Source of the DNA: Bacteroidales bacterium
GTDB taxonomy: Bacteria; Bacteroidota; Bacteroidia; Bacteroidales; UBA3824
NCBI GenBank assembly: GCA_017541145.1
Contig: JAFXZT010000043.1
Span: forward strand, 1 to 64,000
DNA length: 64,000 nt
Direction of reading: 5' to 3'
Shown: positions 1 to 8,767 of the stretch, in pieces
Layout of the letters: every line of letters starts with the position of its first letter
How positions within the stretch are numbered: position 1 is the stretch's first letter
Notes under the pieces: model-generated
Told to the model about the DNA's origin: nothing
What the model saw: the letters and a program-made list of their open reading frames with translations, nothing else
The model's database searches: none
Program-made: the position numbers and the translations under genes

Positions 1-556
1 CATGCGTAAGTCCTTGAAAAAAACGAGTTTTCATAACTTCCGGAACTTGCTCATTTTCAATGCCACAAGGATTCGGACGGTTATAAATTACAGGTTTTTG
101 GATGTTGATTTCTTGAAACGGATGTCCCAAAATGTAAATCGCAATTATGTGCAAAGGGATATGTTTTTCAACTTCAACTTGTTCAACATTTCCGGTTTCT
201 TTATTCTTGCGCCAAGTTTTAAACATCTCTGTATCAGTCTTTTTGATGTCAGAATATTGCTGAGCGAGATAGGTACGGAAACGCATAATTTCAGTGTCAA
301 GATACGATTTTTGAAGTTCAATGGTTACAAGTTCTGTTTCGCCGGTTTTCCTGTCTCTTACTTTTGCGGAAAAGTCAAGACGCAAAATCCTAACGCCGCT
401 TTTTTCTTCAATAATCGGTGTGTCGTTAGTGAGAACTTCAAGTTTAAGTATCTCTTTATCAAGAAGATTTTCAAGCAAAACGGTAGCAGCCCGCTCGTTT
501 TGCATCATATATTTGAATGCCGAATCGTAAATCGGATTTGCAATTAATTGTGCCAT
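1..556 (-). CDS. PD-(D/E)XK nuclease-family (Rpn/transposase-like) protein, cut by the window edge
   Basis: Reading leftward from the ATG at 554-556 the frame stays open to base 1, so at least 185 residues are present and the C-terminus lies outside the window. The N-terminus (MAQLIANPIYDSAFKYMMQN) and the following helix resemble the Bacteroidota group usually annotated as PD-(D/E)XK nuclease family transposase. An Asp in LRLDFSAKV and a Glu/Gln pair in VTIELQ fit the D...ExQ form of the nuclease core. Family members are thought to nick DNA or aid recombination; no transposon ends are visible here. The role is inferred from family resemblance only. Confidence 0.75.
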   Translation of the reverse strand, partial: MAQLIANPIYDSAFKYMMQNERAATVLLENLLDKEILKLEVLTNDTPIIEEKSGVRILRLDFSAKVRDRKTGETELVTIELQKSYLDTEIMRFRTYLAQQYSDIKKTDTEMFKTWRKNKETGNVEQVEVEKHIPLHIIAIYILGHPFQEINIQKPVIYNRPNPCGIENEQVPEVMKTRFFQGLTH

Positions 557-652
557 GGCGAAGTATTTTTTAGGACTACAAATTTAAGTTAAAAATTTTG
601 CAAAACAAAATAGTACTATCCGTTTTTTATTCCGTAAAGATTCTATTCAACA

Positions 653-728
653 GCCGTTTTCCCTGGCTTGGAAAGCACGGCAAGGTGCGGCTGCTGAGCT
701 TGCAGGGAGGAGGTTGCAAGCTCAGCAG
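653..728. repeat. Two adjacent hairpins in a GC-rich island
   Basis: Hairpin 1 pairs 653-662 with 670-681 (two extra bases in the right arm). Hairpin 2 is a perfect 14-bp inverted repeat, 691-704 with 715-728, around a 10-nt loop. The ~80-bp island is far richer in G+C than its flanks. No T-run follows hairpin 2 on either strand, so it does not look like a simple terminator. Confidence 0.6.
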
Positions 729-806
729 GAAGAGGGAGTTACCATCGTTTATTTTGTAAAACTTTCAAAAAGTTCATATCCTTTTTTATATGATTCTTTA
801 TTTTGC

Positions 807-974
807 CTATCTTTTTATAAATTCATTTCCGCTGCCAAGATAATCAAAAGCGTATGTTTGTTTTTCGTAGGGCAAAAAATTAATTTGCCACTGAGCCAGA
901 GAATCGCTTTTGCGGTGGTAATCATTTAATAATGCAGAATTTCCGCCGGTAGTTCTGTATTCTTTGAGGTTCAT
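807..974 (-). CDS. Short unassigned ORF, possibly a gene remnant
   Basis: A 55-codon frame starting at an ATG (MNLKEYRTTGGNSALLNDYH...). It has no signal peptide, no recognisable domain and no visible promoter or operon partner. The amino-acid composition is plausible for a protein, but it is short and sits between hairpins in otherwise non-coding DNA, so it could be the 3' end of a decayed gene or chance. The rest of 557-1070 shows no gene. Confidence 0.2.
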   Translation of the reverse strand: MNLKEYRTTGGNSALLNDYHRKSDSLAQWQINFLPYEKQTYAFDYLGSGNEFIKR

Positions 975-1070
975 TATGATTTCCGTTTTCTGCGCGGTAA
1001 AGGTAATTAAATTTTTGGTCAATTACAATAGTAACTTTTATTTTTTTGACAAAGTCTCTATAGTAGTAAT

Positions 1071-1112
1071 CGAAATAAAAAGCCCGTAGCTTAGGTTGTG
1101 GAGGCTACGGGC
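1071..1112 (-). terminator. Intrinsic terminator downstream of the PUL operon
   Basis: A 9-bp GC-rich stem (1082-1090 with 1104-1112, loop 13 nt) is followed on the minus strand by a T-rich run (complement of 1071-1081). It lies about 300 bp beyond the GH3 stop and is the first convincing end for the leftward PUL transcript. Confidence 0.7.
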
Positions 1113-1232
1113 AAAAAAAAGGACCGTTTGTTTGTACTAAAAAAAATGTATGAAAAATAATTTTATATATAAAAAAAATTGCGTCAGTTATCGTTGTTGT
1201 GTTGCTTTTATTATTATTTTAGTTAACATAAT

Positions 1233-1342
1233 GGAGCTCTATAAAACAGCATTGTTGCGGTAACAACTGTCTAAAACTTAAACAAATAATGATTTCTCGG
1301 TTGTTTGATTATTACCGTAAACTTTGTAGTTAATAGAGCTCC
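1233..1342. repeat. Nested inverted repeats between the GH3 gene and the terminator
   Basis: The outer arms GGAGCTCTAT (1233-1242) and ATAGAGCTCC (1333-1342) are perfect complements. Inside them CGGTAA (1258-1263) pairs with TTACCG (1312-1317), and AAACAA (1280-1285) with TTGTTT (1301-1306). The set could fold into one long branched hairpin in the 3' UTR of the PUL mRNA. Nothing else is seen in 1113-1413. Confidence 0.45.
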
Positions 1343-1413
1343 GATGTTCCAAAAAAATAATAATAGTAGCGTGAATCAAATATTTAAGTAATGGTAATTA
1401 GATTCTTGTTTTG

Positions 1414-3666
1414 TTATTTTATTTCAAATTCTGTTTCCAAAGCGTCTTTCAAATTGCTGTCTTGCGCAATCCAAAGTTTAAATTTGCCTGGTTCCAGTGT
1501 CATTTTGTTGTCAAGATTGTAAAATTCCAATCTTGATACAGGTAATGAAAATTCTACATCAATAGTTTGTCCCGCAGGAATTTCAACACGTTTGAAATCT
1601 TTCAGTTCCAATACCGGTCTTACTATTGAGGCTACCAAATCTCGGACGTAAAGTTGTACTATTGTTGCGCCGTCTCTTTCGCCGACGTTGCTTACTTTGC
1701 ATTTTACTTTTATCTCGTCGCCTTGCTTGAATGTGTTGCCCGAGAGCAGCAAATCTTTGTATTCAAAATTTGTATAACTTAAACCGTAACCAAATGGCAA
1801 CAGCGGATGAAAGCCGTCGTCAAGATGGTAAGTTGTACAACCCAACGAAGTTTGTCCTGCTTCTGCCGGAATATCGTTGAGAAGTGTTTCGGTGCCGTCA
1901 GCCGGTCGTCCGGTCATGCTTTTTCCGTAATATGTCGGAATTTGTCCGACAGAAATCGGAAATGTTACCGGAAGTTTTCCCGACGGATTTACTTCTCCGT
2001 TTAATATATTTACGAGCGCCGGACCGCCCATTGTTCCCGGATGAAACATGTAAATCATTGCATCACAATTCTCTAAATCGCGTTTTATTGTAAGTGGTCG
2101 TCCTGCCATGATCACGGCTACTACAGGTTTATTTGTTTTCTTTAGCGATTCAAGTAGTTGACTCTGTGTGCCTTGCAAATTTAAGTTGGCAAGACAATGA
2201 GCTTCGCCCGAAAGTATTGACTCTTCGCCGCCTACAAATAAAATTAAGTCACAATTTTTTGCCGCTGCTACTGCTTTAGCAATTTCTTTGGTGTTTTTGT
2301 CGCGACTGTATGTTATAGCCGGTATGTAGGTTACTTGATAGTTTTCGTTGTCCTGTAATGCTTTAAGCACAGTTACAGTATGATGTTTGTCACCGTCAAA
2401 AACCCATGTTCCGAGTTGGTCGTGAGGTGCATCTGCCATCGGTCCTGTTACTAAAATGCGTTTCACTGCTTTTGTAATCGGCAGTGTGTTGTTAACATTT
2501 TTTATTAACACTGCACTTTCTTCAGCTGCTTTTTGAGCCGCAGCAAGATGTTCCGGCGCGTATTTTACGTCTTGACTTGTAACAATATACGGATTCTGAA
2601 ATAATCCGAGTCTGTATTTTACTCTTACAATATTTTTACAACGTTCTGTAATCAGTTGCTCAGAAATTTTGCCTTCTTGTAAAAGATTTTCCAATTGTTC
2701 GAGATAGCAATTGGAAACCATGTCCATGTCCAACCCCGCTGTAATTGCCTTGTATGCAGCATCTTTCGGGTCGGAACAAAAACCGTGATTTATCATTTCG
2801 CCAACGCTGTTCCAGTCTGAAACTACAAAACCGTCAAAATTCCACATCCCGCGTAAAACATCGTCAAGAATATATTTGTTGCCGGTAGAAGGTACGCCGT
2901 CGTTGTCGTTGAATGATGACATAAAAGTCTGAACTCCGGCTTTTACTGCTGCTTCAAACGGTGGCAGATATACGTTATGTAGCTGATTCATCGGGATATA
3001 AGTACTGTTGTAATCTCGTCCCGATGTTGATGCTCCGTATCCGACAAAATGTTTTGCGCAAGCTGCTATTGCAGAATTCTTTGTAAGGTTGCCATTTGCT
3101 TGATAACCTCTGATTGCTGCCTCGCCCATAACAGATGTTAAATAAGGATCTTCGCCGTAGCCTTCTGCAATTCGTCCCCAACGAGGATCTCTCGCGATAT
3201 CAAGCATTGGTGAAAATGTCCATTTAATGCCGTCGGCTGTTGCTTCAAGTGCCGAAATTTCAGAACCTTTGCGAACTAATGCCGTATCAAAAGTAGCAGC
3301 TTGTCCCAGTGGGATAGGGAAGATGGTCTTGTATCCGTGAATTACATCTCTGCCTATCAAAACCGGAATTCCTGACGGAGATTCCAACGCTGCTTTTTGT
3401 AATCGGTTAACATGTTCCGGATTTACATCGTTGAGAATGCTGCCCATCATTCCGCTGCGGGCGATGTTTTCCATTTCTTCGATATTGTCGGAACTTGTAA
3501 ATTGTACCAATTGTCCGATTTTTTGCTTGATGTCCATACGGGCAACAACGCTGTCTACAAATCGCTCCTCTGTATTACGTTCCGAAACAGATTGTGCACC
3601 GCATGAACTTAAAGCAAATGCAATTGTGGTAATTGCAAGGGTTTTATTGATGTTTATATTGGTCAT
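1414..3666 (-). CDS. bglX: Glycoside hydrolase family 3 lipoprotein (beta-glucosidase, BglX-like)
   Basis: 750 aa, a normal length for periplasmic BglX-type enzymes. The N-terminus is a lipoprotein signal with lipobox LSSC (Cys22). The (beta/alpha)8 domain carries RWGR...GYGEDPY (~162-174), KHF (205-207) and the nucleophile motif VVSDW (Asp284). An alpha/beta sandwich domain follows (~390-610), then a C-terminal fibronectin-III-like domain (~650-745). GH3 enzymes of this type remove terminal beta-linked glucose from oligosaccharides. It is the last gene of the PUL, 226 bp after GH16, so it probably finishes digestion of oligosaccharides made by GH16 and imported by SusC/D. Substrate linkage is inferred from context. 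Confidence 0.93.
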   Translation of the reverse strand: MTNININKTLAITTIAFALSSCGAQSVSERNTEERFVDSVVARMDIKQKIGQLVQFTSSDNIEEMENIARSGMMGSILNDVNPEHVNRLQKAALESPSGIPVLIGRDVIHGYKTIFPIPLGQAATFDTALVRKGSEISALEATADGIKWTFSPMLDIARDPRWGRIAEGYGEDPYLTSVMGEAAIRGYQANGNLTKNSAIAACAKHFVGYGASTSGRDYNSTYIPMNQLHNVYLPPFEAAVKAGVQTFMSSFNDNDGVPSTGNKYILDDVLRGMWNFDGFVVSDWNSVGEMINHGFCSDPKDAAYKAITAGLDMDMVSNCYLEQLENLLQEGKISEQLITERCKNIVRVKYRLGLFQNPYIVTSQDVKYAPEHLAAAQKAAEESAVLIKNVNNTLPITKAVKRILVTGPMADAPHDQLGTWVFDGDKHHTVTVLKALQDNENYQVTYIPAITYSRDKNTKEIAKAVAAAKNCDLILFVGGEESILSGEAHCLANLNLQGTQSQLLESLKKTNKPVVAVIMAGRPLTIKRDLENCDAMIYMFHPGTMGGPALVNILNGEVNPSGKLPVTFPISVGQIPTYYGKSMTGRPADGTETLLNDIPAEAGQTSLGCTTYHLDDGFHPLLPFGYGLSYTNFEYKDLLLSGNTFKQGDEIKVKCKVSNVGERDGATIVQLYVRDLVASIVRPVLELKDFKRVEIPAGQTIDVEFSLPVSRLEFYNLDNKMTLEPGKFKLWIAQDSNLKDALETEFEIK

Positions 3667-3690
3667 AATTGTCCTTTTAATTTTTTATTT

Positions 3691-3770
3691 TTCAACGAAT
3701 CAAACCGGCATTGCTGCTATCTTAAAAACTTGTAAATTATTGAATTTTCTCGCCGGTTTAACCCGTTGAA
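3691..3770. repeat. Intercistronic stem-loop between GH16 and GH3 genes
   Basis: Arms 3691-3709 and 3752-3770 match at 16 of 19 positions as inverted repeats around a 42-nt loop. No T-run follows on the minus strand, so an mRNA-stability or processing role is more likely than termination. Nothing else is visible in 3771-3892. Confidence 0.5.
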
Positions 3771-3892
3771 TGGTTTTAGTGTTTTAGAGTTTTTTAAAGT
3801 TTCAAAGTTTTTGTTTTATTCCTGAAAAAACATTTCCATTTTTCATCTTTTAAGTTATTCACTTCCAATTATCAACTATAAATTATCAACTC

Positions 3893-5005
3893 TTATTTCT
3901 TTTGGAAAACTCTTACATAATCAACTTGCATACTTGTAGGCAGAGCCGATTCGTCAACGCCTTGACTTCCGCCCCAATCGCCGCCCCATGCGAGATTGAG
4001 TATGAGGTAATATGCTTTGTCGTATGGATAATTCTTTACAGTTCCGTCAGATGCGTATGTTAATTGAATTTTTCCGTCAACGTATGTTACGATTTTTTCC
4101 GAAGTCCATTCAATTGCGTAAGTATGAAATTCGTCTTCCGCACCTTGACAAAGCATTTCGTGAGTTACCTGATTGTTGTTTGTGTGAACGTGACCTTCTG
4201 CATGAAGACTTGATGACACATAATTCGGATGATAACCGACTTCTTCCATGATATCAATTTCACCGCATTTCGGCCATCCTTCGTTTGCCCAGTCAACATC
4301 TACCGGCATCATCCAGAAAGCCGGCCAAGTGCCTTTGCCTTTCGGAAGCTTGATTGACGCTTCGATATAACCGTATTTCCAACCTTCTTTTACTTTTGCA
4401 TTGATTCTTCCGCTCATAATCTTACCGTCAGAAGTCTTGAAACAATTGATATTCAAAACATCGTTTTTTACTTCAATTGTTTTTATGCCGTCAATTTCGA
4501 TGTTGCGGTAGTATTGAAGTTCGTTGTTAACATGATACGGATCCCAATTTTCGTGAGTCCAGTCTTCTGAAAGTGTTTCAGAATCGAATTCGTCGTGCCA
4601 AACAAGTTTATAACCTTGAGGAGCTGTAATTTCGTCATTGTCATAAGCTGTATGGTCATAATCTTGAACGATATTGTATTCGTATGTTGTTTTACCGCCT
4701 CTAAATTCCAAAATAGCAGTACGTTCGTTAGCCGAAGTATTTTTGCTGATTGTGGCTTTTATTGTGGTTTCGCCTTCAATACCGCCTCTTCTGTTAACTG
4801 TACAAAAATCTGATTTTGAACTTACTGACCATTCACCGTCAGCATTTACAGTAAGAGTAAGTTCGCCTCCTTCAAAAGTTATTGTAGATTCTTCGGCTGT
4901 TACTGTTATTTTTGTTTGTTTTTCTTGTACTATCTGTTCGTCTTCACTACAATTGGTAAAACCAAGTATAGCTAATAATAAAATCGTGAGGTTCATCGCT
5001 TTCAT
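3893..5005 (-). CDS. Glycoside hydrolase family 16 lipoprotein with BACON-like N-domain (beta-glucanase)
   Basis: 370 aa. Lipoprotein signal with Cys19 (GFTNC), then a ~85-residue BACON/Ig-like domain (~32-115), then a GH16 beta-jelly-roll (~130-370). The catalytic signature GEIDIMEE gives nucleophile Glu249, assisting Asp251 and acid/base Glu254, in the spacing typical of laminarinase/lichenase-type GH16. WPAFWMMP and WDPYHVNNELQYY are further family hallmarks. Expected role: endo-cleavage of beta-1,3- or mixed-linkage beta-glucan at the cell surface, the BACON-like part acting as spacer. The start codon lies 15 nt after the T-run of a terminator-like hairpin (5021-5072), suggesting conditional read-through from the upstream PUL genes. 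Confidence 0.93.
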   Translation of the reverse strand: MKAMNLTILLLAILGFTNCSEDEQIVQEKQTKITVTAEESTITFEGGELTLTVNADGEWSVSSKSDFCTVNRRGGIEGETTIKATISKNTSANERTAILEFRGGKTTYEYNIVQDYDHTAYDNDEITAPQGYKLVWHDEFDSETLSEDWTHENWDPYHVNNELQYYRNIEIDGIKTIEVKNDVLNINCFKTSDGKIMSGRINAKVKEGWKYGYIEASIKLPKGKGTWPAFWMMPVDVDWANEGWPKCGEIDIMEEVGYHPNYVSSSLHAEGHVHTNNNQVTHEMLCQGAEDEFHTYAIEWTSEKIVTYVDGKIQLTYASDGTVKNYPYDKAYYLILNLAWGGDWGGSQGVDESALPTSMQVDYVRVFQKK

Positions 5006-5020
5006 GATTTTTTTTCTTAT

Positions 5021-5072
5021 TTAAAAAAAATGGCGGTACAAACGCAAGTTCTCTAACTTAGGCTTTACCGCC
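5021..5072 (-). terminator. Intrinsic-terminator-like hairpin just before the GH16 start
   Basis: On the minus strand GGCGGTA (complement of 5066-5072) pairs with TACCGCC (complement of 5032-5038); an inner AAGTT/AACTT stem adds strength. The 3' side runs straight into a U-rich tract (complement of 5021-5031). It sits inside the PUL between the glycan-binding protein and GH16, leaving too little room for a separate promoter before the GH16 ATG. Confidence 0.7.
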
Positions 5073-5119
5073 CTTCTTTTATTGTTTATTATTTTCAAAT
5101 TTTAGTGACAAAAGTCTTT

Positions 5120-7003
5120 TTATTGTTTTGACTTTTGTATTGCGATGTCGAAAATTTCGATGTCGCAGTTTGCGGGATTGCCGCCGAAATCAAAGAGAAT
5201 AGTAAGTCCGCCGGTTTGATCGTTTCCGTTGTCGAGTTTCGCAGGAGTTCCGTCGTTGTTGAGTCTTGTTGTGGTTTCCATCGCTTTGTTTGATGAAACT
5301 CCGCATGCTACAAATTCTGTTACTATTCCGGCTTCAAGATCCTTTCTGATTCCTTCTCCGGTGAAATTTACTGTGCTTTCATCCATCGAGAATAATTTGA
5401 AAGTCGCTTTGCTGATATTGCCGCTTGATTTTACTTTTACTCGAATATCATATTTTTGGTCAGCTTCTGTAAGATAATCACTTACAAGTCTGAATTGTGC
5501 TTTCCATTGTGCATCGGTAGCATTGGTGAAATGAATTTTGTAATCATTATCGTTTCTTGTAATTGTAAAATCATTCATTTCCGCCCAATTTGCATCACCG
5601 TGATAAGTTGCGGTTTTCCAAGTTTCGGCTATTTCGCTTGTGATATCGCCGTCCGGATTTGATTCAAAAACCGGTTCAACTTCTTCTTCAATAGCTCCTG
5701 AGTGTTCGCTGAATGTGATATCCGAAATTTCTGCTTCAAAGTTTTCCGGATTGTATCCAAAGTCAAATACAAGAGTAAGTTTTTCTGCGTCAATACCTTG
5801 TACGCCAGTTATTTTCAGTTCGTTAGGTTTGCCGCCTTCTACTTTGAAATCTTTGTCAAACAAATAAGAATCATCAGAAGAAGTACTTGTAAGTTTTACA
5901 GTTACTTTGTCGTGATTTTGGTTTGGCGTAACAGTTACCGAAAAATCATAAGCCTTTTCTGCTGAAGAACTTACTGTAGAGTTCAATTTTACTTGAGCTT
6001 GCCATTTATCGCTTGTGGCTATCGGAAGTATTACCTTGTAACTTCCGTCTTTTTGTGTAACAGTAAGTTGATCGCTGATTGGAGTCTCAGCCCAACCCGG
6101 ATTGTAATATTTGTTAGTACCTTCCAAATTGTCGTTCCAAAGGTTTACAACATTTGTCGGTTTGGCACTTGTAAGGATGTACTGCCATGCAATACTATTG
6201 TTGTAAGCATTCAAAGTAATTGTTTTGTTTGCTATCGACTTTACAAGAAATTCCGGTTTTTGGTAAAGTTCGTCATACGGTAAATATCCGAGCAACATGT
6301 TTCCTGAAAGTACGAGATAGAGATCAGAACCTCTATATTCAAATTTCCATGTTCCTGTTTTTGTTTCGGTTTGTACGTCAAAATCTTTGTCTCCCGGAGC
6401 TTTACCTAAAACTTCGGTTTGAACATTTACGTATGTAAGACCGTCAGCACCGGGGTTGTAAGTATAAGTACCGTCGATATTGAAAATAAATTCATCGTCG
6501 TAAAGTCCGTATTCTGCTTTTTCGTTTTCTTTTGCTGACCACCATTCGGTAACTTGGTCGATATTTGGACCGCATGCCAAGTGAGCCGGCGTTGTGGATG
6601 CTATTCTCCAAATTTTTTCGCTTCCGTCGGTGAGTTTTGCAATTTCCGAGTCGAAGTTAGCGAATGTGTTATCGAACGTAATTGTTTTAATGATAGATCC
6701 TTCGCACAATCCGTTACGGTTGTACATCTTAACTTCGATATCATAAGTTCCTGCCATTGGAAATTGTTTTTTGATTCCGTTTCCTGTGGCTTGTGTTCCG
6801 TCGGGAAAAAACCAAACCGGTGTACACCCGGGATTGTTGATACTGAGGATTACGTAATTTTCATCAAGATTGGTAATTACTACCTCAATATCGCTTGCCG
6901 ACGGAATTGCATTCGGATTGATTCCGTCGTACTCTTCCGGAGAGCATCCTGCTGCTATCAATGCAACCGATGCAATAGTTAAGTATTTATATATTGGTTT
7001 CAT
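5120..7003 (-). CDS. PUL surface glycan-binding lipoprotein (SusE/F-positioned) with PKD-like and two CBM-like repeats
   Basis: 627 aa with a lipoprotein signal ending in AAGC (Cys20). A PKD-like Ig module follows (~35-115), then a central region holding a WRIASTTP segment seen in many SusE/F-positioned proteins. Two similar C-terminal modules (~295-435 and ~455-625) share the patterns WQAQV / WKAQF, a late FDFGYNP / FDFGGNP and a terminal DI(T/A) strand, as expected for jelly-roll carbohydrate-binding modules. It immediately follows susD, the usual place of a surface glycan-binding protein that holds polysaccharide for SusC/D. Beta-glucan specificity is inferred from the GH16/GH3 neighbours. 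Confidence 0.85.
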   Translation of the reverse strand: MKPIYKYLTIASVALIAAGCSPEEYDGINPNAIPSASDIEVVITNLDENYVILSINNPGCTPVWFFPDGTQATGNGIKKQFPMAGTYDIEVKMYNRNGLCEGSIIKTITFDNTFANFDSEIAKLTDGSEKIWRIASTTPAHLACGPNIDQVTEWWSAKENEKAEYGLYDDEFIFNIDGTYTYNPGADGLTYVNVQTEVLGKAPGDKDFDVQTETKTGTWKFEYRGSDLYLVLSGNMLLGYLPYDELYQKPEFLVKSIANKTITLNAYNNSIAWQYILTSAKPTNVVNLWNDNLEGTNKYYNPGWAETPISDQLTVTQKDGSYKVILPIATSDKWQAQVKLNSTVSSSAEKAYDFSVTVTPNQNHDKVTVKLTSTSSDDSYLFDKDFKVEGGKPNELKITGVQGIDAEKLTLVFDFGYNPENFEAEISDITFSEHSGAIEEEVEPVFESNPDGDITSEIAETWKTATYHGDANWAEMNDFTITRNDNDYKIHFTNATDAQWKAQFRLVSDYLTEADQKYDIRVKVKSSGNISKATFKLFSMDESTVNFTGEGIRKDLEAGIVTEFVACGVSSNKAMETTTRLNNDGTPAKLDNGNDQTGGLTILFDFGGNPANCDIEIFDIAIQKSKQ

Positions 7004-7072
7004 AACTATTTTCTGTTTAATAATTAGTTAAAACAATTTAGTAACTTATTTTCGGGAAAATAATAATTGAAG

Positions 7073-7164
7073 AAAATTGGAAGATGACAACCAATGGAAA
7101 CTTTAGAAATAAAAGACGATAATAATGCTTATAGATTTTGGTTGCCATCCTTTATTCCAATTTT
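7073..7164. repeat. Intercistronic stem-loop between susD and the glycan-binding protein gene
   Basis: Left arm 7073-7093 and right arm 7139-7164 are complementary over AAAATTGGAA/TTCCAATTTT and ACAACCA/TGGTTG, with an internal bulge. No immediate T-run on the minus strand. Such hairpins after susCD are commonly thought to lower expression of, or stabilise, one side of the operon. Confidence 0.5.
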
Positions 7165-7192
7165 CAACTTTTTATTTATTATTATTCAATTA

Positions 7193-8722
7193 TTAATATC
7201 CCGGATTTTGAATCAATTCCGGATCAGCTTTGATTTCTGTAGCCGGAATTGGCCAATATTTATGTTCAGCACGGTAACCGCTTGTACGATTGTTAGGTTC
7301 GTCAGCTACTATTTTTTCTGCTGCCATGTCGTTTCTTACAAGGATAAAGTAGCGTTTGCCTTCGCCGACAAATTCTTTTGCTGCTTCTTCAACAATTTCT
7401 CTGATTGAACCGTCAGTAATTTCGGCATTAGCTCTGGTTTGTACGGCGTTAACATATTCTTTAGCAGAGCTTTTAGCTCCGGTTGCGCCTTTTGCTACAA
7501 GTTCTGCGGCGTTGAGATATGCCTCAGCCGAGCGGAATACTCTGAAATTGTTGCCGTAACTGAGTGCTGCATCGCCTGTTGCCGGACGGTTTGTAGCAAG
7601 CGGTACGTATTTGTTGAGAAACAATCCCGTATTTTGGAATCGTGCTGTGTATTTGCCTGAATATTTTTCGTCTCTGATATCCAAGACTGTAGCTTCTTTG
7701 CGAGTATCACCGGCTTCAAAAAGTTCGTCGGCTACTTGTGGGTAGAGCGGGCAAAATCCCCAACCGGTGTTGTCACATATTTCTGCCGGACCGTTGAAAC
7801 CGTTCGGTGCTGAAAATGCAGGGAAGTTTGCTCCGGCTGCTTCTATTGCCGGACTCCATGTACGACCGTTTACCGGATTGTAATTGATTTCAAATACCGA
7901 TTCTTGACACCATTCGCCTTCGGTCTTCCAGATGTCGGAATAGTTTTCCATCAACGGGTAGTTTTCGATTACGGCGTCCATGTATTTTACTGCTGTTGAG
8001 TATCTTGATTCGTCTTTCTGATACAATACAACGTCAGCATAAATCATGTAAGTAAAAGCTCTTGTTACTCTGCCTTCTTCGCCTTTCTCGGCTTTTATCG
8101 GAAGATTGCCGTTAGAAATTGCTTTTTCGAGGTCGGCAATTATCTTTTCGTAAACCAGTTTTGAACCTTCCTCCCAATTGTCGGAAAGTTGTTTTGTAGT
8201 GTACGGATATTTGAGGTTCTGGTCATAATACGGAATGTTGCCCCAAAATTTCCAAAGTAATGAATAGTAGTACGCTCTAAGCGTGTACAATTCTGATTTC
8301 CAACGTTTTGTGTTGGATGTTTCGGGAATATTTTCGATATAACCAAAACAATCATTTACACGTTTAATTCCTGAATAAAATGTTGTCCACAAGCCGCTTA
8401 TGCAGTTGTCCGGTGTTTGATTGAAGTTTTCTGCGAGATAGAGATATTCGCAGTCAGCTGCATTGCCGCCGCCTTTGTACATCTGGTCTGACATCACATC
8501 TGCTACAACATTCAGCGAAGTATATTGTGCGCCGTTGTAATCGTGCCAATGAAGCGGGTCGTATGCTGCTACAAGGCTTGCGAATACATTTTCCTCGTTG
8601 TTGAAATATTCATCAAGAGTAAGTTGCGTAGGGTTAGTAACTTCCAGAAAGTCATCTGAACATCCGGTAAAAGCCATACCCATTGTTAATAATGCCGCCG
8701 GAATTAATATCTTGGTTTTCAT
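7193..8722 (-). CDS. susD: SusD/RagB family nutrient-binding outer-membrane lipoprotein
   Basis: 509 aa from the ATG at 8720-8722; a TTG four codons upstream would only lengthen the n-region. Signal peptide with lipobox FTGC (Cys21), then CSDDFLEVTNPTQLTLDEYF, the usual SusD N-terminal pattern. The middle has the TPR-like helices of the family (LRAYYYSLLWKFWGNIPYYD) and the C-terminus ends WPIPATEIKADPELIQNPGY, the classic SusD ending. It forms the lid on the SusC transporter and binds glycan at the cell surface. It starts 45 bp after susC stops and is surely co-transcribed with it. Confidence 0.97.
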   Translation of the reverse strand: MKTKILIPAALLTMGMAFTGCSDDFLEVTNPTQLTLDEYFNNEENVFASLVAAYDPLHWHDYNGAQYTSLNVVADVMSDQMYKGGGNAADCEYLYLAENFNQTPDNCISGLWTTFYSGIKRVNDCFGYIENIPETSNTKRWKSELYTLRAYYYSLLWKFWGNIPYYDQNLKYPYTTKQLSDNWEEGSKLVYEKIIADLEKAISNGNLPIKAEKGEEGRVTRAFTYMIYADVVLYQKDESRYSTAVKYMDAVIENYPLMENYSDIWKTEGEWCQESVFEINYNPVNGRTWSPAIEAAGANFPAFSAPNGFNGPAEICDNTGWGFCPLYPQVADELFEAGDTRKEATVLDIRDEKYSGKYTARFQNTGLFLNKYVPLATNRPATGDAALSYGNNFRVFRSAEAYLNAAELVAKGATGAKSSAKEYVNAVQTRANAEITDGSIREIVEEAAKEFVGEGKRYFILVRNDMAAEKIVADEPNNRTSGYRAEHKYWPIPATEIKADPELIQNPGY

Positions 8723-8767
8723 AGTACTTTTCAAAATAAATTAGATGTTTGTTAATTAGATTAATTT

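Noticed and set aside
2-547. A 181-codon plus-strand ORF at the left edge
   Set aside because: It is antisense to the much better minus-strand frame of the PD-(D/E)XK family gene; its translation is Phe/Asn-rich and looks like shadow sequence.
8714-8734. SusD start at an upstream TTG
   Set aside because: ATG at 8722 gives a standard lipoprotein signal; the TTG adds only four residues with no support.
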